Source of the DNA: Utricularia gibba
Taxonomy: Eukaryota > Streptophyta > Magnoliopsida > Lamiales > Lentibulariaceae
Direction of reading: 5' to 3'
Assembly (NCBI GenBank): GCA_002189035.1
Contig: NEEC01000019.1
Location: 1,302,001 to 1,366,000, forward strand
DNA length: 64,000 nucleotides
In this document: positions 1 through 10,062 of the stretch, piece after piece
How the letters are laid out: each line of letters begins with the position of its first letter
How positions within the stretch are numbered: position 1 is the first letter of the stretch
Program-made: the position numbers and the translations under genes
Notes under the pieces: generated by a model
Told to the model about the DNA's origin: nothing
What the model saw: the letters and a program-made list of their open reading frames with translations, nothing else
Database searches by the model: none

Positions 1-223
1 TCGGGAATAATTGAAGATTAGATTAAACAAGGGATGGAGATAAGAGGACAGTGAACAAGATGAGAATTATTGGGTGCGAGAATTAATCACTTGTAGCTGT
101 AAAAGATCGCAATAATCGAAGGAGAATTGCATTATTCTACCAACCGATCATTTAAACAGCTACATGAAGCGCGACCCACAAACCCAGAAGACGCACTCAA
201 TGCTTCTGGTTTTCTCCTTTTAC

Positions 224-311
224 CTGCAAATAATCCGATGGTTACCAGCAAGAGCAACGCCGCCGTGGATATCGCTCCTCGCCGCCGTGAGCAAAATGAG
301 CGGGAACCCAT
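224..311 (-). CDS. First coding exon of a gene running off the left edge (N-terminal signal anchor)
   Basis: On the minus strand an ATG in good context (A at -3, G at +4; bases 309-311) opens 29 codons and ends at a plausible donor (GCAG, then GTAAAAGG) after base 224. The peptide is a short basic N-terminus with an R-R-R patch, followed by a hydrophobic run (ALLLLVTIGLFA). This is typical of a secretory signal peptide or a type II membrane anchor, as in many Golgi enzymes. The next exon would lie beyond base 1, so the family cannot be named. The CT-rich sequence up to about base 1150 on the same strand would be its 5' leader. No homology was recognised; the call rests on start context, donor and composition. 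Confidence 0.45.
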
Positions 312-1979
312 GGTTGATTCAGTAAAAAAACAAGGCCAAGGTTACTGAAACTGAACTGGGGCTAACACATCGCCGCCATATATGGAACTGCAAGGATGGG
401 AAAACTGATTTTTAAGCTTGACCCAGAAGATAGGATTTGCCATTGACTAAGCCATTTGACATGACAGAAATGAAGCTACAGTGAAAAGGAGAAACATAAA
501 GGAAAACCGGATCTCGCTTTGACTTGAAGAGGGTTTTACATACAAAAAGCAATTGACGGAGGAGGAGAAGAGCAGAGGAAGAAGCACGAGGAAGGGAACG
601 ACCCCCGACACTGCTTTTAACACAACACCGAGAACAGAGCCCAGAGCCGAAATTTCACCACATTAATGCAGAGGAGACCCCAAAACCGGGAAAAAAAATC
701 TGGTTCGGGAAAAATGCTAAAAACATCTAAATCTATTTCCATGAATGAGATACAAGATAAGAGGGAACGCAGAGGCGCATTGAAAACTGAATGAATGTGT
801 GAAAGCCCAGAGAATTAGACAAAATAGATGCGCGGCGCCGCAGAACTGGGCATGTGCACATTACAATACAAATCAGTTTTAGGAGGCATCTCTGAATCTG
901 AATCTTATATCCTTTTGCCCATTTTTTCTACGTACCTTCAAAATGGGATGATCATCTCCGAGAAGCGTGCATGGCTTCCCTCCGCTTGGCTCCACTTGAA
1001 TGAAGAGAGAGACAAAAACGGCAGATTCCTTTTGGAGATGGGCGAACGAGGAAGACGAGTGATGGGAAGAAGAATAAAGGCAGCGGCGAACTAACTGCAC
1101 GTGGTGGCGATGCTGACCAATCTGGAACTCGTGCCAATTTTTCATACTTCAACCCCAACAAAACCTTTTTATTTACAATTAGAGGGGTCAAACTGCAATT
1201 ATCCAAAATATGTAACCCTATATAATATAGTTTTTATTTCACGAATTTAAATATACTTAAAATTAAGAAAGTTTGTTTCATTTCATGAAAAATGGATTTA
1301 TTCAAATCTTCATCGATTCCTTTATTTAACTCCTCATTTTTACTTATTAATTATATTTTACATAAAAAGTTAATTTATATATTAACTTGTGTTTTATCTT
1401 ATGTTGAAATTTTCTACAATTTCATATAATGAGACTGTTCTGTAATTTAAATTTGTGATTCAAATTATTTAAAATACATTCAGTTTTGAAATTATGTGAA
1501 TATAATCAATTTTGATATTGTAAAGATGTTTTGTGGTAATATATATGATAAATTATTACAAAATTTAATGTTATTATATATATTTTAGAGAAGATAAAAA
1601 AATATAATATAATTTTCCTAATTAATATCTTTATTTAGTTATTAAAATAAAGATTAAATAAATTCAATAATTTTTAAAATTAATAATAAAATCTGAGTTT
1701 TTGATTTTATTACTCAAACATTAAATATTAGAATCTTTAAAAATTAAATATAGTGAATTGAGTATATTATGTAAACAAAACATGCTCAATATAGGACGTT
1801 GAGTATAGATAATTAGGGTTGTTAAAAAACACATTAGACTGTTTTAATATATATATATATATATTAAATATTAATAAATTCAAAGGGAGATCAAAATTAT
1901 TTTGTTTTCAATAACACGGAAAACAGGTAACAAAACTCAATTTTGGAGCAGCTGCTCCGAAACGGACATTTGATTTCCG
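312..1979. other. Leader-like DNA, then A+T-rich intergenic DNA
   Basis: Bases 312 to about 1150 are of mixed composition. Read on the minus strand they are CT-rich and contain short upstream ATGs, including a six-codon uORF near 372-389. This fits a 5' leader of the gene whose first coding exon is at 224-311. Several 80-90-codon frames overlap here on both strands but none resembles a known protein. Bases 1150-1979 are strongly A+T rich with an (AT)n run at about 1847-1864, and I see no gene there. Confidence 0.4.
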
Positions 1980-2258
1980 TCAATTGAGAGCGGCGGGAGG
2001 CAACCGGCAGGTGAAGCTGCTCAGCCGCGCGTGCTCGTCGTCGTTTTCCACATCGAAGCCTTCCTGGAAGTTGAGGGCGTAAGTCAAGGGAGTGTACCTA
2101 AAATCGTGATTCTTCTGTTTCCCTCCTCTGTGCTTGCCGCCGCCGAGTACGATCCCCAGGCAGGTGTCTCCAGACTCCGAGACGGAGGAGTCGAGGAGGC
2201 GGGGGAGAGCGCAGAGGCGGCGCTTGAGAGACGTGCTGTGGCTCTCCTTCTGGCCCAT
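1980..2258 (-). CDS. Small conserved plant protein of unknown function (92 aa)
   Basis: A single-exon frame on the minus strand, starting M-G-Q-K-E-S. A longer in-frame ATG exists at 2318, but it lies inside a TATA box (TATAAAAG at 2308-2315), so the start at 2258 is chosen. The protein has a basic N-terminal part (KRRL), a serine-rich middle, and a C-terminal F-R-Y-T-P-L-T-Y-A-L-N-F-Q-E-G motif. A similar 'Y-(D)PL-YALNF-EG' signature recurs, from memory, in small uncharacterised plant proteins linked to stress expression. No enzyme motif, signal peptide or membrane span is visible. Two CACGTG G-boxes lie about 470-510 bp upstream. Function is unknown; the coding call is fairly good because promoter, composition and motif agree. 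Confidence 0.65.
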   Translation of the reverse strand: MGQKESHSTSLKRRLCALPRLLDSSVSESGDTCLGIVLGGGKHRGGKQKNHDFRYTPLTYALNFQEGFDVENDDEHARLSSFTCRLPPAALN

Positions 2259-3512
2259 TGGTCTCCGTCTTTCACTGTGAGGAAGCGAAGCGGGCGGGGA
2301 TTCATTGCTTTTATACATATGGATGGATTATTCATGCGCGGCGCGTGACAGGAGGAGGCAGGTCCGAGTGGATTCCGTGTGGCGCTTCCCTACCGCGTGT
2401 GATTCCCATACAAAGGCAAATCGAATGGGGCAAGTAGGTAGGGCCATCGCCCCCCGCCCCTCTCCCATTTTTTAGGTTTTTATTTTATTTTATCCCGTTA
2501 ATAAATATGATGTCAACATAAAAATGTTTATTTAAACAATATTTTTTTATTTTTTATTTTTAATAAGAATATTAAAAATAATAATATATATATATATATT
2601 TTTTATAAATCTGCAGCATAAGCGGTTGCAGTTATTGATTTTAGTTCTCCCTCCACACCCTTCTTTATATTCCATTTCACTTGCTGGGGTAAAAGATCCG
2701 TACGCCGTGTTATATTATATCCCACGTGCCGTGGCGCCCGAAAGAGGCGTGAGTGGGGGAGGGCGCACGTGCGGGCATCGAGCCAAATTTGGATTGGATT
2801 TGAAATAATTTATACTTTTTTAAAAAATAATATAAAGCATATTTTATTTTTAAAAGCTATAAATCCTTATTTTGTATTAAAATAAAAATAGATGAGGAAG
2901 CATAAAGGTGCCGCCGCCTCCCTGACCCTTCCTCCCCCTCTGGGTTATACAGGGAGACGCCTAGACGGGGTTGCGTGCCGACTCCAGGCCGCCCTTAGCC
3001 GACAAGGGATGGCCCACAAAAACTATACACTTGATATATAGTTAAGGACGCAGTTAAAATGTAATAAATGATTTTTTTGTTTTTTCTAAACAAAAAAAAA
3101 ACTTAGAAAGATCAAGCAAAAAAGTATCCTTTTGAAAATGGGTGATTATGACTTTATTTTTCACATATTACAATCAATTTTTTATATACAACATATCATT
3201 TTTCTAATACACTTAAAAAATAATATATATTTCTCAAAAGGCTTGGCTTCTACGAGAGAGACAAAGATAATCTTTTCAATTTTTTTTTTTTAAGTTTACC
3301 AAATTTTGTCATCCTCTAAAAAATTAGATTTTTGGGTTCAATCCCGCATTTTTTCGAATTTCGATATAAGCTAGTATTAATACCCAAAAATAAAATAAAA
3401 ATTGAAAGAAAGTTACCCTTGAACTACCGAGCTTGGCTTCAAACTAAAGCAAACCTTGATGGAACCAAACAAGAGGTAAGAAGATGGCTTCCCTTGTTGT
3501 GTTGGGCAAGCC
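2259..3512. other. Intergenic region with two G-boxes and a GC-rich island
   Basis: Apart from the TATA box there are two CACGTG palindromes, at 2723-2728 and 2766-2771. An (AT)n run lies at about 2584-2599. A GC-rich patch at about 2905-3015 sits in otherwise A+T-rich DNA. Open frames here start at non-ATG codons or lack recognisable protein features, so no gene is called. Confidence 0.5.
2308..2315 (-). promoter_or_regulatory. TATA box of the small unknown gene
   Basis: TATAAAAG on the minus strand, 50 bp before the chosen ATG at 2258. This spacing leaves room for a transcription start near 2280. The box overlaps an upstream ATG, which argues against that ATG being used. Confidence 0.6.
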
Positions 3513-4274
3513 ATGATGATGATGATGCCTTGGAAGAAGCAGGTGATTCTGCTTCTCCTCATTGTTGGGAGCATCTCCATGTTCAGGAGACTGGTGGAGA
3601 GCTACATGGTCAGAGTCACCAAATCTGTGCCTCTGCTTCACATTTCCCTACCCCTGCCCGCTTCCCATGGCAGTAACCTCCCATCCGCCATGAGTTCCAG
3701 AGAAATGCAGTTCCTACAAGAATTCTTCACCCCCAGAGTCCCCTGCAACCTGCTCATATTCGGGTCTGCTGATCAATATTCCACCATTGCATCATTGAAC
3801 TCCAGAGGCACCACCATTTTTCTTGAGGATGATTCCGCTGTATCGAATCTGCGAAACCGGTATCGAATCATGTACACGACCCGAGCAGCAGAGGCTTACC
3901 AGCTGCTCGGAGATGCAAGGGAGAGCCAGGATTGTTTCCAGATGCATAAGAATGTGTCTGGATGTAAGCTAGCACTGAGCAACCTTCCACCTGATGTGTA
4001 TGATACCCCTTGGGATGTGATAGTAGTCGATGGACCGAGAGGCGATTCTGCTGATTCGCCGGGGAGAATGGCATCCATCTACATGGCTGGCTTCCTGGCA
4101 AGAAGAGGGAAAGGGAGCCATGCCATAGTACATGACGTTGATAGGATGATCGAGAGGTGGTTCTCATGGGAGTTCTTGTGTGAGAGTAACTTGATATCCT
4201 CCAAGGGGAGATTCTGGCACTTCTACATACCAGCAGCAGCTAACGGAACGAAGAAGGGCTTTTGCATGTATTGA
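3513..4274 (+). CDS. DUF579 polysaccharide methyltransferase, GXM/IRX15-like
   Basis: An intronless 253-residue protein. Five Met codons precede a single N-terminal membrane anchor (residues about 8-23, VILLLLIVGSISMF), giving a type II Golgi topology. The rest matches the DUF579 family: CNLLIFG near residue 78, then LNSRGTTIFLEDD, VYDTPWDVIVVDGPRGD, the PGRMASIYMAGFLAR block, and HDVDRMIERWFSWEFLCE near the C-terminus. DUF579 members include glucuronoxylan 4-O-methyltransferases (GXM), arabinogalactan methyltransferases (AGM) and the xylan factors IRX15/IRX15-L. The 'SIYMAGFLAR...HDVDR..E' block is closer to GXM. Relatives are about 290-320 residues, so this is a compact member with a short stem region. 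The family is secure; the exact substrate (xylan glucuronic acid or other) is inferred. Confidence 0.9.
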   Translation: MMMMMPWKKQVILLLLIVGSISMFRRLVESYMVRVTKSVPLLHISLPLPASHGSNLPSAMSSREMQFLQEFFTPRVPCNLLIFGSADQYSTIASLNSRGTTIFLEDDSAVSNLRNRYRIMYTTRAAEAYQLLGDARESQDCFQMHKNVSGCKLALSNLPPDVYDTPWDVIVVDGPRGDSADSPGRMASIYMAGFLARRGKGSHAIVHDVDRMIERWFSWEFLCESNLISSKGRFWHFYIPAAANGTKKGFCMY

Positions 4275-4534
4275 CATACGGCAATCAATTCAATCTCAAG
4301 GTAGATTTCACAGCTTAGAGTCAGACAGACACCTTTAATCATATATGAAAAACATACCTCATGAAAATGTGAATCCTTTTGAACAATCAAGCTGTAATGG
4401 ATGGGAACAAATTGTGTCTCCACTTCATGCAGTGGATAGGTTGATAGCAATGGTGTATTTTTCGTCATCATAACTTGAGTATCCAAACAGGAGAGGAGGA
4501 GGTGGGCGTTCAAGTTCCTTCGATGAAGAGAAGA

Positions 4535-7500
4535 TCAGTTGCCGGCTCGCCTCAGGAATGCTAGAACTCCCAAGCCAGCAACTAGTGCAGCTCCAGCCGC
4601 AACTGTATTATATGCTGAGGTCCATGCATCGTCTTGAGCATATGCCACTGAAACTTGTCCCTTCTTCTGAGCTGATGTTCTTGAGTAATCAAGATGCAAT
4701 CTCAATCCCTGGCACATGTTCCATTTTTGAATTATACAAGGTGGAAGCTTATTTTTTGAAACCTTACAAGATGCGAAGTTTTTATGAAAAGAAAGCCACA
4801 GATTTCTTCCATACAAAAACTATCGGATTATTTTCAACAATCTCATCAGACAAGGACTGCCCATACGAAAGGTAGCATCTTTAAAATACACTTGAATGAT
4901 TTGGAAGAGTCAGTTACCTTCCATCCAGCCTGTCTGGCATGGTCTACTGCTGCGTGAAGATCGCTGTCAGATGCGAGAACAACTTTGTCCTGATCTTCGT
5001 CTTCATACTGGAGAAATTAAAGCATGAGAAGTTGAAAAGGAAGAGCAGAAATCATATAGGTAAGATTAAAGCCGTCAACCAGAATCTGGGGCAGGTTATG
5101 ACGATCAATTTCATCTCCAACCCTCTGAATGATCGCTGTTATGAGATTGGTCAAACTCTGTGTATCTGATATGAAAGTTAAAGCATGTTATAAACGGTAA
5201 GAAAAAAACACGCAAGCACAACGGACAAACACAAGATGAAGTTGACCTAGTTCATTTTGTCAAATTCTAGGATGCTTTTGAGATTTCACATCGGAATGGT
5301 AAGGAAAGAAACACCCTTGAGGCCAAATTTATTTTCTCTATCAAAACTCATTAATGTTCTTCTTCCTTCAAATTTCACAGCAGAACCAACATACTTTAAG
5401 CACAAACCATGCAAAATGCCATATCCATATATATCCTACAAAAGTTTGTTTCCTAATAGAATAACTTAGAAAAAAATAGGAATAATAGACCAGGAAACGA
5501 GAAAATCAGTAGCTTGAGCAACAAAGAATGAATCATTGAAGTGACAGATAGGTAACTAACCACACAAGAATCTATGCATTCTTCCTTTCTTATCTTCAAT
5601 CTTGAAGGAAAAGGCAGTAGGTGCAATGGAAGAGGGATAAGCCATCGACAGACTACGGTCTCCTTCGGAATGCATCTTTGATGAGTTCTCACTGAACCGT
5701 CATTAGGAATCTCACAAACACTGTACCAAATAAAGAAAACTAAAACAATTAGAGTGAAATAAAAAAAAACCTCTTGGTCTCTTCGTCATCATCTGGAGCC
5801 AAATCCATAGCAGAATCCCAGAATTTCTGCATCATAGTATTTGAAGACTCATTACCAACTTCTGTTGAATTACCGACCTGCAAGATAAAGTTCAGTACGT
5901 AAAGGATCTGCACAGGCAACGGATGATGTAAAAACATGCATCAAACAAAGGTACTATCAATTTTATATTGAAAGTATTTTCTGAACAAGCTTACTGTTGC
6001 TACAGCCGCATGAGCTATATGAAGAACGTCAACAACGGCCATGACCATTCCATCTGAATCATTGCAAAAAGAGATCCGTTAAACGATCAAACTAGCGACT
6101 AACATATAGTTTCCAATAAGTTGGCTTTATATGTGTACCTTTATCAACAACAGGAAGGTGTAAAAATTTGCCATCGTGCATTGTATGAAGGGCATCAACA
6201 ATTGAAGTCTGGGCTGTTGCACATTCTGGATTAGGGGTCATTACCTAGCAAATCATTTGGAAAGATGGAAACATGTGGAGTTACTTTCCAAAACGCTACA
6301 TGATGCCAAACAAAAAAGTAATGATCAAAAGTACCCTTTCGACCAGAGTAGATTCTGGAGGAAGACCTTGGGCTATAACTCTCATCAGCATGTCTTTTGA
6401 ACTAAGAAATAAAGAACAAGTGATATTCAGTACAACGTTCTCTTGGAATCCTAAATCAAATAAACAGATTCAGAATAGACAGCTTACGTAAGTATGCCTC
6501 GCGGTTTGTTTTCTACCGTTACAATAGCACAGCTCGCTTTAAATTCAAGCATTTTCTTAGCAGCAACAAGCACAGTGTCACCTGGATCAACCGTAATAAC
6601 CCTAACAAGCATATGGTTAGTTAGACGATACATGATAATCGTATGGGCATGACATGATACATGCATAACATAAAGTAAAGATATTACCTACTTTGAATTC
6701 TCATTGATTATGGTTGACAATGAGGGTCTAAAGATTTGCTCTCGAAGTGTCTCAATAAAAGTGTTCGCACCTCCAAAACAACAACATGAAAACCTAGTTA
6801 CTTAGCAAAAACAAAAACAAAAAAAAACTACATTTGGCAGGAAATACTCCACTAACCAGAAGCTGCTGTTCCCCAATGTTTCTCCACACCTTCAACTGCA
6901 GCAGCAATTGCCTTTCCCTTTTCTGCTGCTCTCTCCATACGAGAAATAGCATCATAAAGACATTTTGTGATGTCAAGCAAAGCAATCACTTCCCCCGTTC
7001 GACAACAGGTAAATGTCTAAACTTCCCTGTGCAAATGTATCAAGTATACAAGGCAATATGAGTAACGCATGCACGTTGAGCAGGTAGATCAGGTTTTAAA
7101 CAGCATACACCTTGAACCATCTTCTGCAATGCTTCAACAGCAAGAGTATCTGATAATACAAACGTCGGGTTTCTTGTCATGACCTCAGAAACAGGAGTTT
7201 TCTCACGATCAATCTCCCGTGCAATAACCTTGATAGCTATGTCCTTTTACCAGATGAAAGAACATTAAGTGTATCGTCAGCAATATGAACGAAAAAGGTC
7301 ACAATTACGAAAATCATTTCATTTTCAACAACTCTTCCATCCATGAATCCAATTTCACCAATAACTATTCATCATGACTCCACACAACAATACATCATAA
7401 ATGGTCAAATTCAACCAATACCTTATCTGTCAAAATTCCACACAGCAATGCTTTTGAGTCAGTCAGTAGCAATGCATCGACCCTTTTGGCAGCCATCCGG

Positions 7501-8168
7501 TGACAGGCTTCATTGATGCTTGTAGATTCAGGCACTGTCAATGCTCTAGACAACCGCAATCGCTTAACTGTTCTTTCTGCTGTAAGTGTTCTGTTTCAAA
7601 TAAAAGAATCTGACTTGACATGGCTGAATAGCAACTTTCCCGGTGACTGTAAACTTAACTTCGCTTGCACTGGCCTACTCTGGATTTCACAGAAAATCAA
7701 CTTTCCCCATCTATGTTTATTTTACGCTTCATAGTACTACCACTGTGGGTTCTTCCTACTCCTATCTTACTCGCAGAGCTAAATGTAGTCCGATTATGTG
7801 GCACTATTAAAACAAAATAAGTGAAAAATAACCAAAAAATAAGAATATCCCTGGAAAAATCTACGTTGCAGCAACATAAATGCGCATTTCCTAGCATTTT
7901 TATATGTCCAACTATCTTGATGGAAAATACATCCACGTGAAGCTTCAGGTGAAAAGAAAATTCCAAAAAAAGAAGCCATACTATGAACGGACGATTAAAA
8001 CACAAGCCAAAACAAGGCGTACATGGAACGCGCAGCAGAAAACGATTTCCTATTGCCACCTTCACCGTTGACATTCTCAGAGGACTGTACTCTCCTCCTC
8101 CCCTGAGACGTTGAGCTTCCCAAATTCAAACTCCTCCTCGACGATGATTCGCGCAGATTAGTAGTCAT
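4535..8168 (-). CDS. CBSCBSPB protein: four CBS domains, PB1 domain, C-terminal membrane anchor (one frameshift)
   Basis: Fourteen coding exons on the minus strand: 8168-about 8066, 7579-7422, 7243-7111, 7026-6857, 6770-6692, 6601-6488, 6401-6335, 6244-6139, 6053-5995, 5877-5771, 5691-5561, 5165-5080, 5007-4918, 4708-4535. A Ser/Arg-rich N-terminus precedes two CBS pairs (for example ACHRMAAKRVDALLLTD and MHDGKFLHLPVVDK). A PB1 domain follows (FSFKIEDKKGRMHRF ... LYEDEDQDKVVLASDSDL), then a C-terminal hydrophobic helix (AAGAALVAGLGVLAFL). The plan equals the plant CBSCBSPB family, about 525-550 aa. CBS pairs usually bind adenosyl ligands and PB1 mediates protein pairing; the physiological role is poorly known. 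Exon 4 is out of frame by one base at a run of five G (6992-6996): the family reads V-E-R-G-E-V-I-A there. The exon 1 donor is uncertain (8066 or 8060). A splice-acceptor-like stretch sits directly before the ATG, suggesting a 5'UTR intron. Confidence 0.88.
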
Positions 8169-9090
8169 CTGTAGCACAAAAAAGAATCCTTCATCTAATC
8201 ACCAAACCCAGCAAAAATCCACATCGCAAGTTTCATTTCAACAAGAATCGAAAAAAAAACTACGTACTTTTCCGATTCCGGTCAATCCAACGACAAATCA
8301 ATTCAACTCAATTGCTTGTCGTGAATTTGCGAGGGAGGAAGATTGAAAAACGGAAGAACGAACATCTCGTAGGTAACGTGCATAATATATTTAATTTGGT
8401 ACTAAAAAAATTCCTTTTTCGTTGGAATATGTGCTCGAGAACATACCAATGAGAAGCCTCCAAGTGGTTTAATCTGAGACGTAGACAGAGGATCTTAAAT
8501 TAAATCTTGCCGTTAGTCAACAGACACTCGGCCCCTACGCGCGTCAATTCATGTTTACAAATTTTAAAATTTAAATCGTATTTTAAATCGAATTTTTTTA
8601 TAATGATTTGAATCAAATTTCATTACTGTAAAAGTATTACAAAAAATTATCTAAATTTAATATTTCTAAAATTGTAAAACAATGCATTTAATTTTAAGCT
8701 TTGATGAATCTTCAAACTTTGAGAAGAGACGCAGGAAGGGAAAATTCATATTTCAAATTGAATCTAAATAATAAAATTTAATAAGTTTCAGAAATTTTAA
8801 AAAATTATTTTGAAGTAAAAAATTTATAATATGAATAAACGTTGATATAATATATTTTAAAAATCTAACATTTATTTGGAAGTTGTTTTTGTTTTGCCTG
8901 GTGTGGGCCCACGGGAATAGGCTCATTTGGGCCTCAATTTGATCTGGATGTCTGATATAGGCCTGAGTACCTATCTCGGCCCATGATTCTGATAGAGGCC
9001 CAATAAGATGTAAAAGCGAACTCTAGAAGATAGATATGCCGTCTAGGTTCAGAGAGAAGCGGCTCTCATTCTCGGAACGACCAGGGAACG
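8169..9090. other. Divergent intergenic region between CBSCBSPB and NOP53
   Basis: The half next to the CBS gene looks like leader or 5'UTR intron. The middle (about 8550-8880) is A+T rich and empty. The half next to NOP53 carries a site II cluster listed separately. No protein-coding frame is supported. Confidence 0.5.
8904..9002. promoter_or_regulatory. Site II (TGGGCC) cluster upstream of NOP53
   Basis: Four TGGGCC/GGCCCA motifs at 8904-8909, 8928-8933, 8978-8983 and 8997-9002, within 190 bp of the NOP53 start codon. Site II elements are bound by TCP factors and are common in promoters of ribosome-biogenesis and organelle genes, which fits NOP53. Function here is inferred from motif density and position. 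Confidence 0.6.
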
Positions 9091-10019
9091 ATGGGGAAGA
9101 AATCTAAAGGCTCGTGTAAAGGCAAGAAGGCATGGAGAAAGAATATAAATACGGAGGACATTGAGGATTTTTTGGAAATCTCCATGGAGGATGTCCTTTC
9201 CGGCGGTTCTCAGAAAGAGCCATCTTTTTTCATTGACAAGTCTATAGGTAAATGGGTGTCTGTTGCTATGATTGCTGCCCTGTGGCGGATAAGTGTTTCA
9301 TGTGCTCTTTGATCTTGAAAACTTAAACTTAAACTGCGACTGGGTTGTGACATTTCTAGATATTTCTGCTAAGAAAAAGATTGATAAAAGCAGAGGACGA
9401 GTGTTGTGGTATGATAAGTTACTTCAGAAGAACCCCATGATTAAGGTAATTCCTTCGTCAACAAGGAAAATAAAAGCCAAGAAAATCACTACCGTTATCC
9501 AAGCAGGTGGAGATGAAGCTGCCCTGCAAGGGAGATTGAAGGTAATAGACCTTTTGGTTTTGTACGTGTTGATAATTGTGTGTAACGCAGATTATATGAC
9601 GTATTTGCTTGCTACTTCAGGATGAAAATGCACACGACTCCAGTATGACTGATTTATGGGAGGATGGTTTGTCTTTGAATATGTGGTTTTTCTTCCTCAT
9701 AATGATTGTTGCTTTTCTAACTTAATTTATTTTGTAGTTGATGGCAAAAATGATTCAAGAATTAAGAAGGTATACTTGTCAATTTGTTATTCGATAGTTG
9801 AAATATGGTCTCATTATGTTTCCTGTTACAGAATCATACAAAGGTTACTATTTTGTAAAATCTATTTATCATGGATGTATTGAGGATTTTCTTTCACGTC
9901 AAAAGTCAATTAATCTATCATTTATCATTGGCAGAAGTTACTGCCGTCTGTTATACCTGCCGTTGAGGTTGAACCTTCTGGATGCTCATTCAATCCTGAT
10001 GCTTTGAACCATCAGGTAG

Positions 10020-10062
<43 letters not shown>

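Noticed and set aside
828-1206. Overlapping 84-88-codon frames on both strands
   Set aside because: No recognisable protein features; overlap with likely leader sequence of the left-edge gene.
2626-2808. 60-codon plus-strand frame
   Set aside because: Starts at TTG and contains G-boxes and spacer sequence; no domain.
3332-3676. 114-codon plus-strand frame overlapping the DUF579 gene
   Set aside because: Shadow frame with a non-ATG start; the DUF579 frame is clearly coding.
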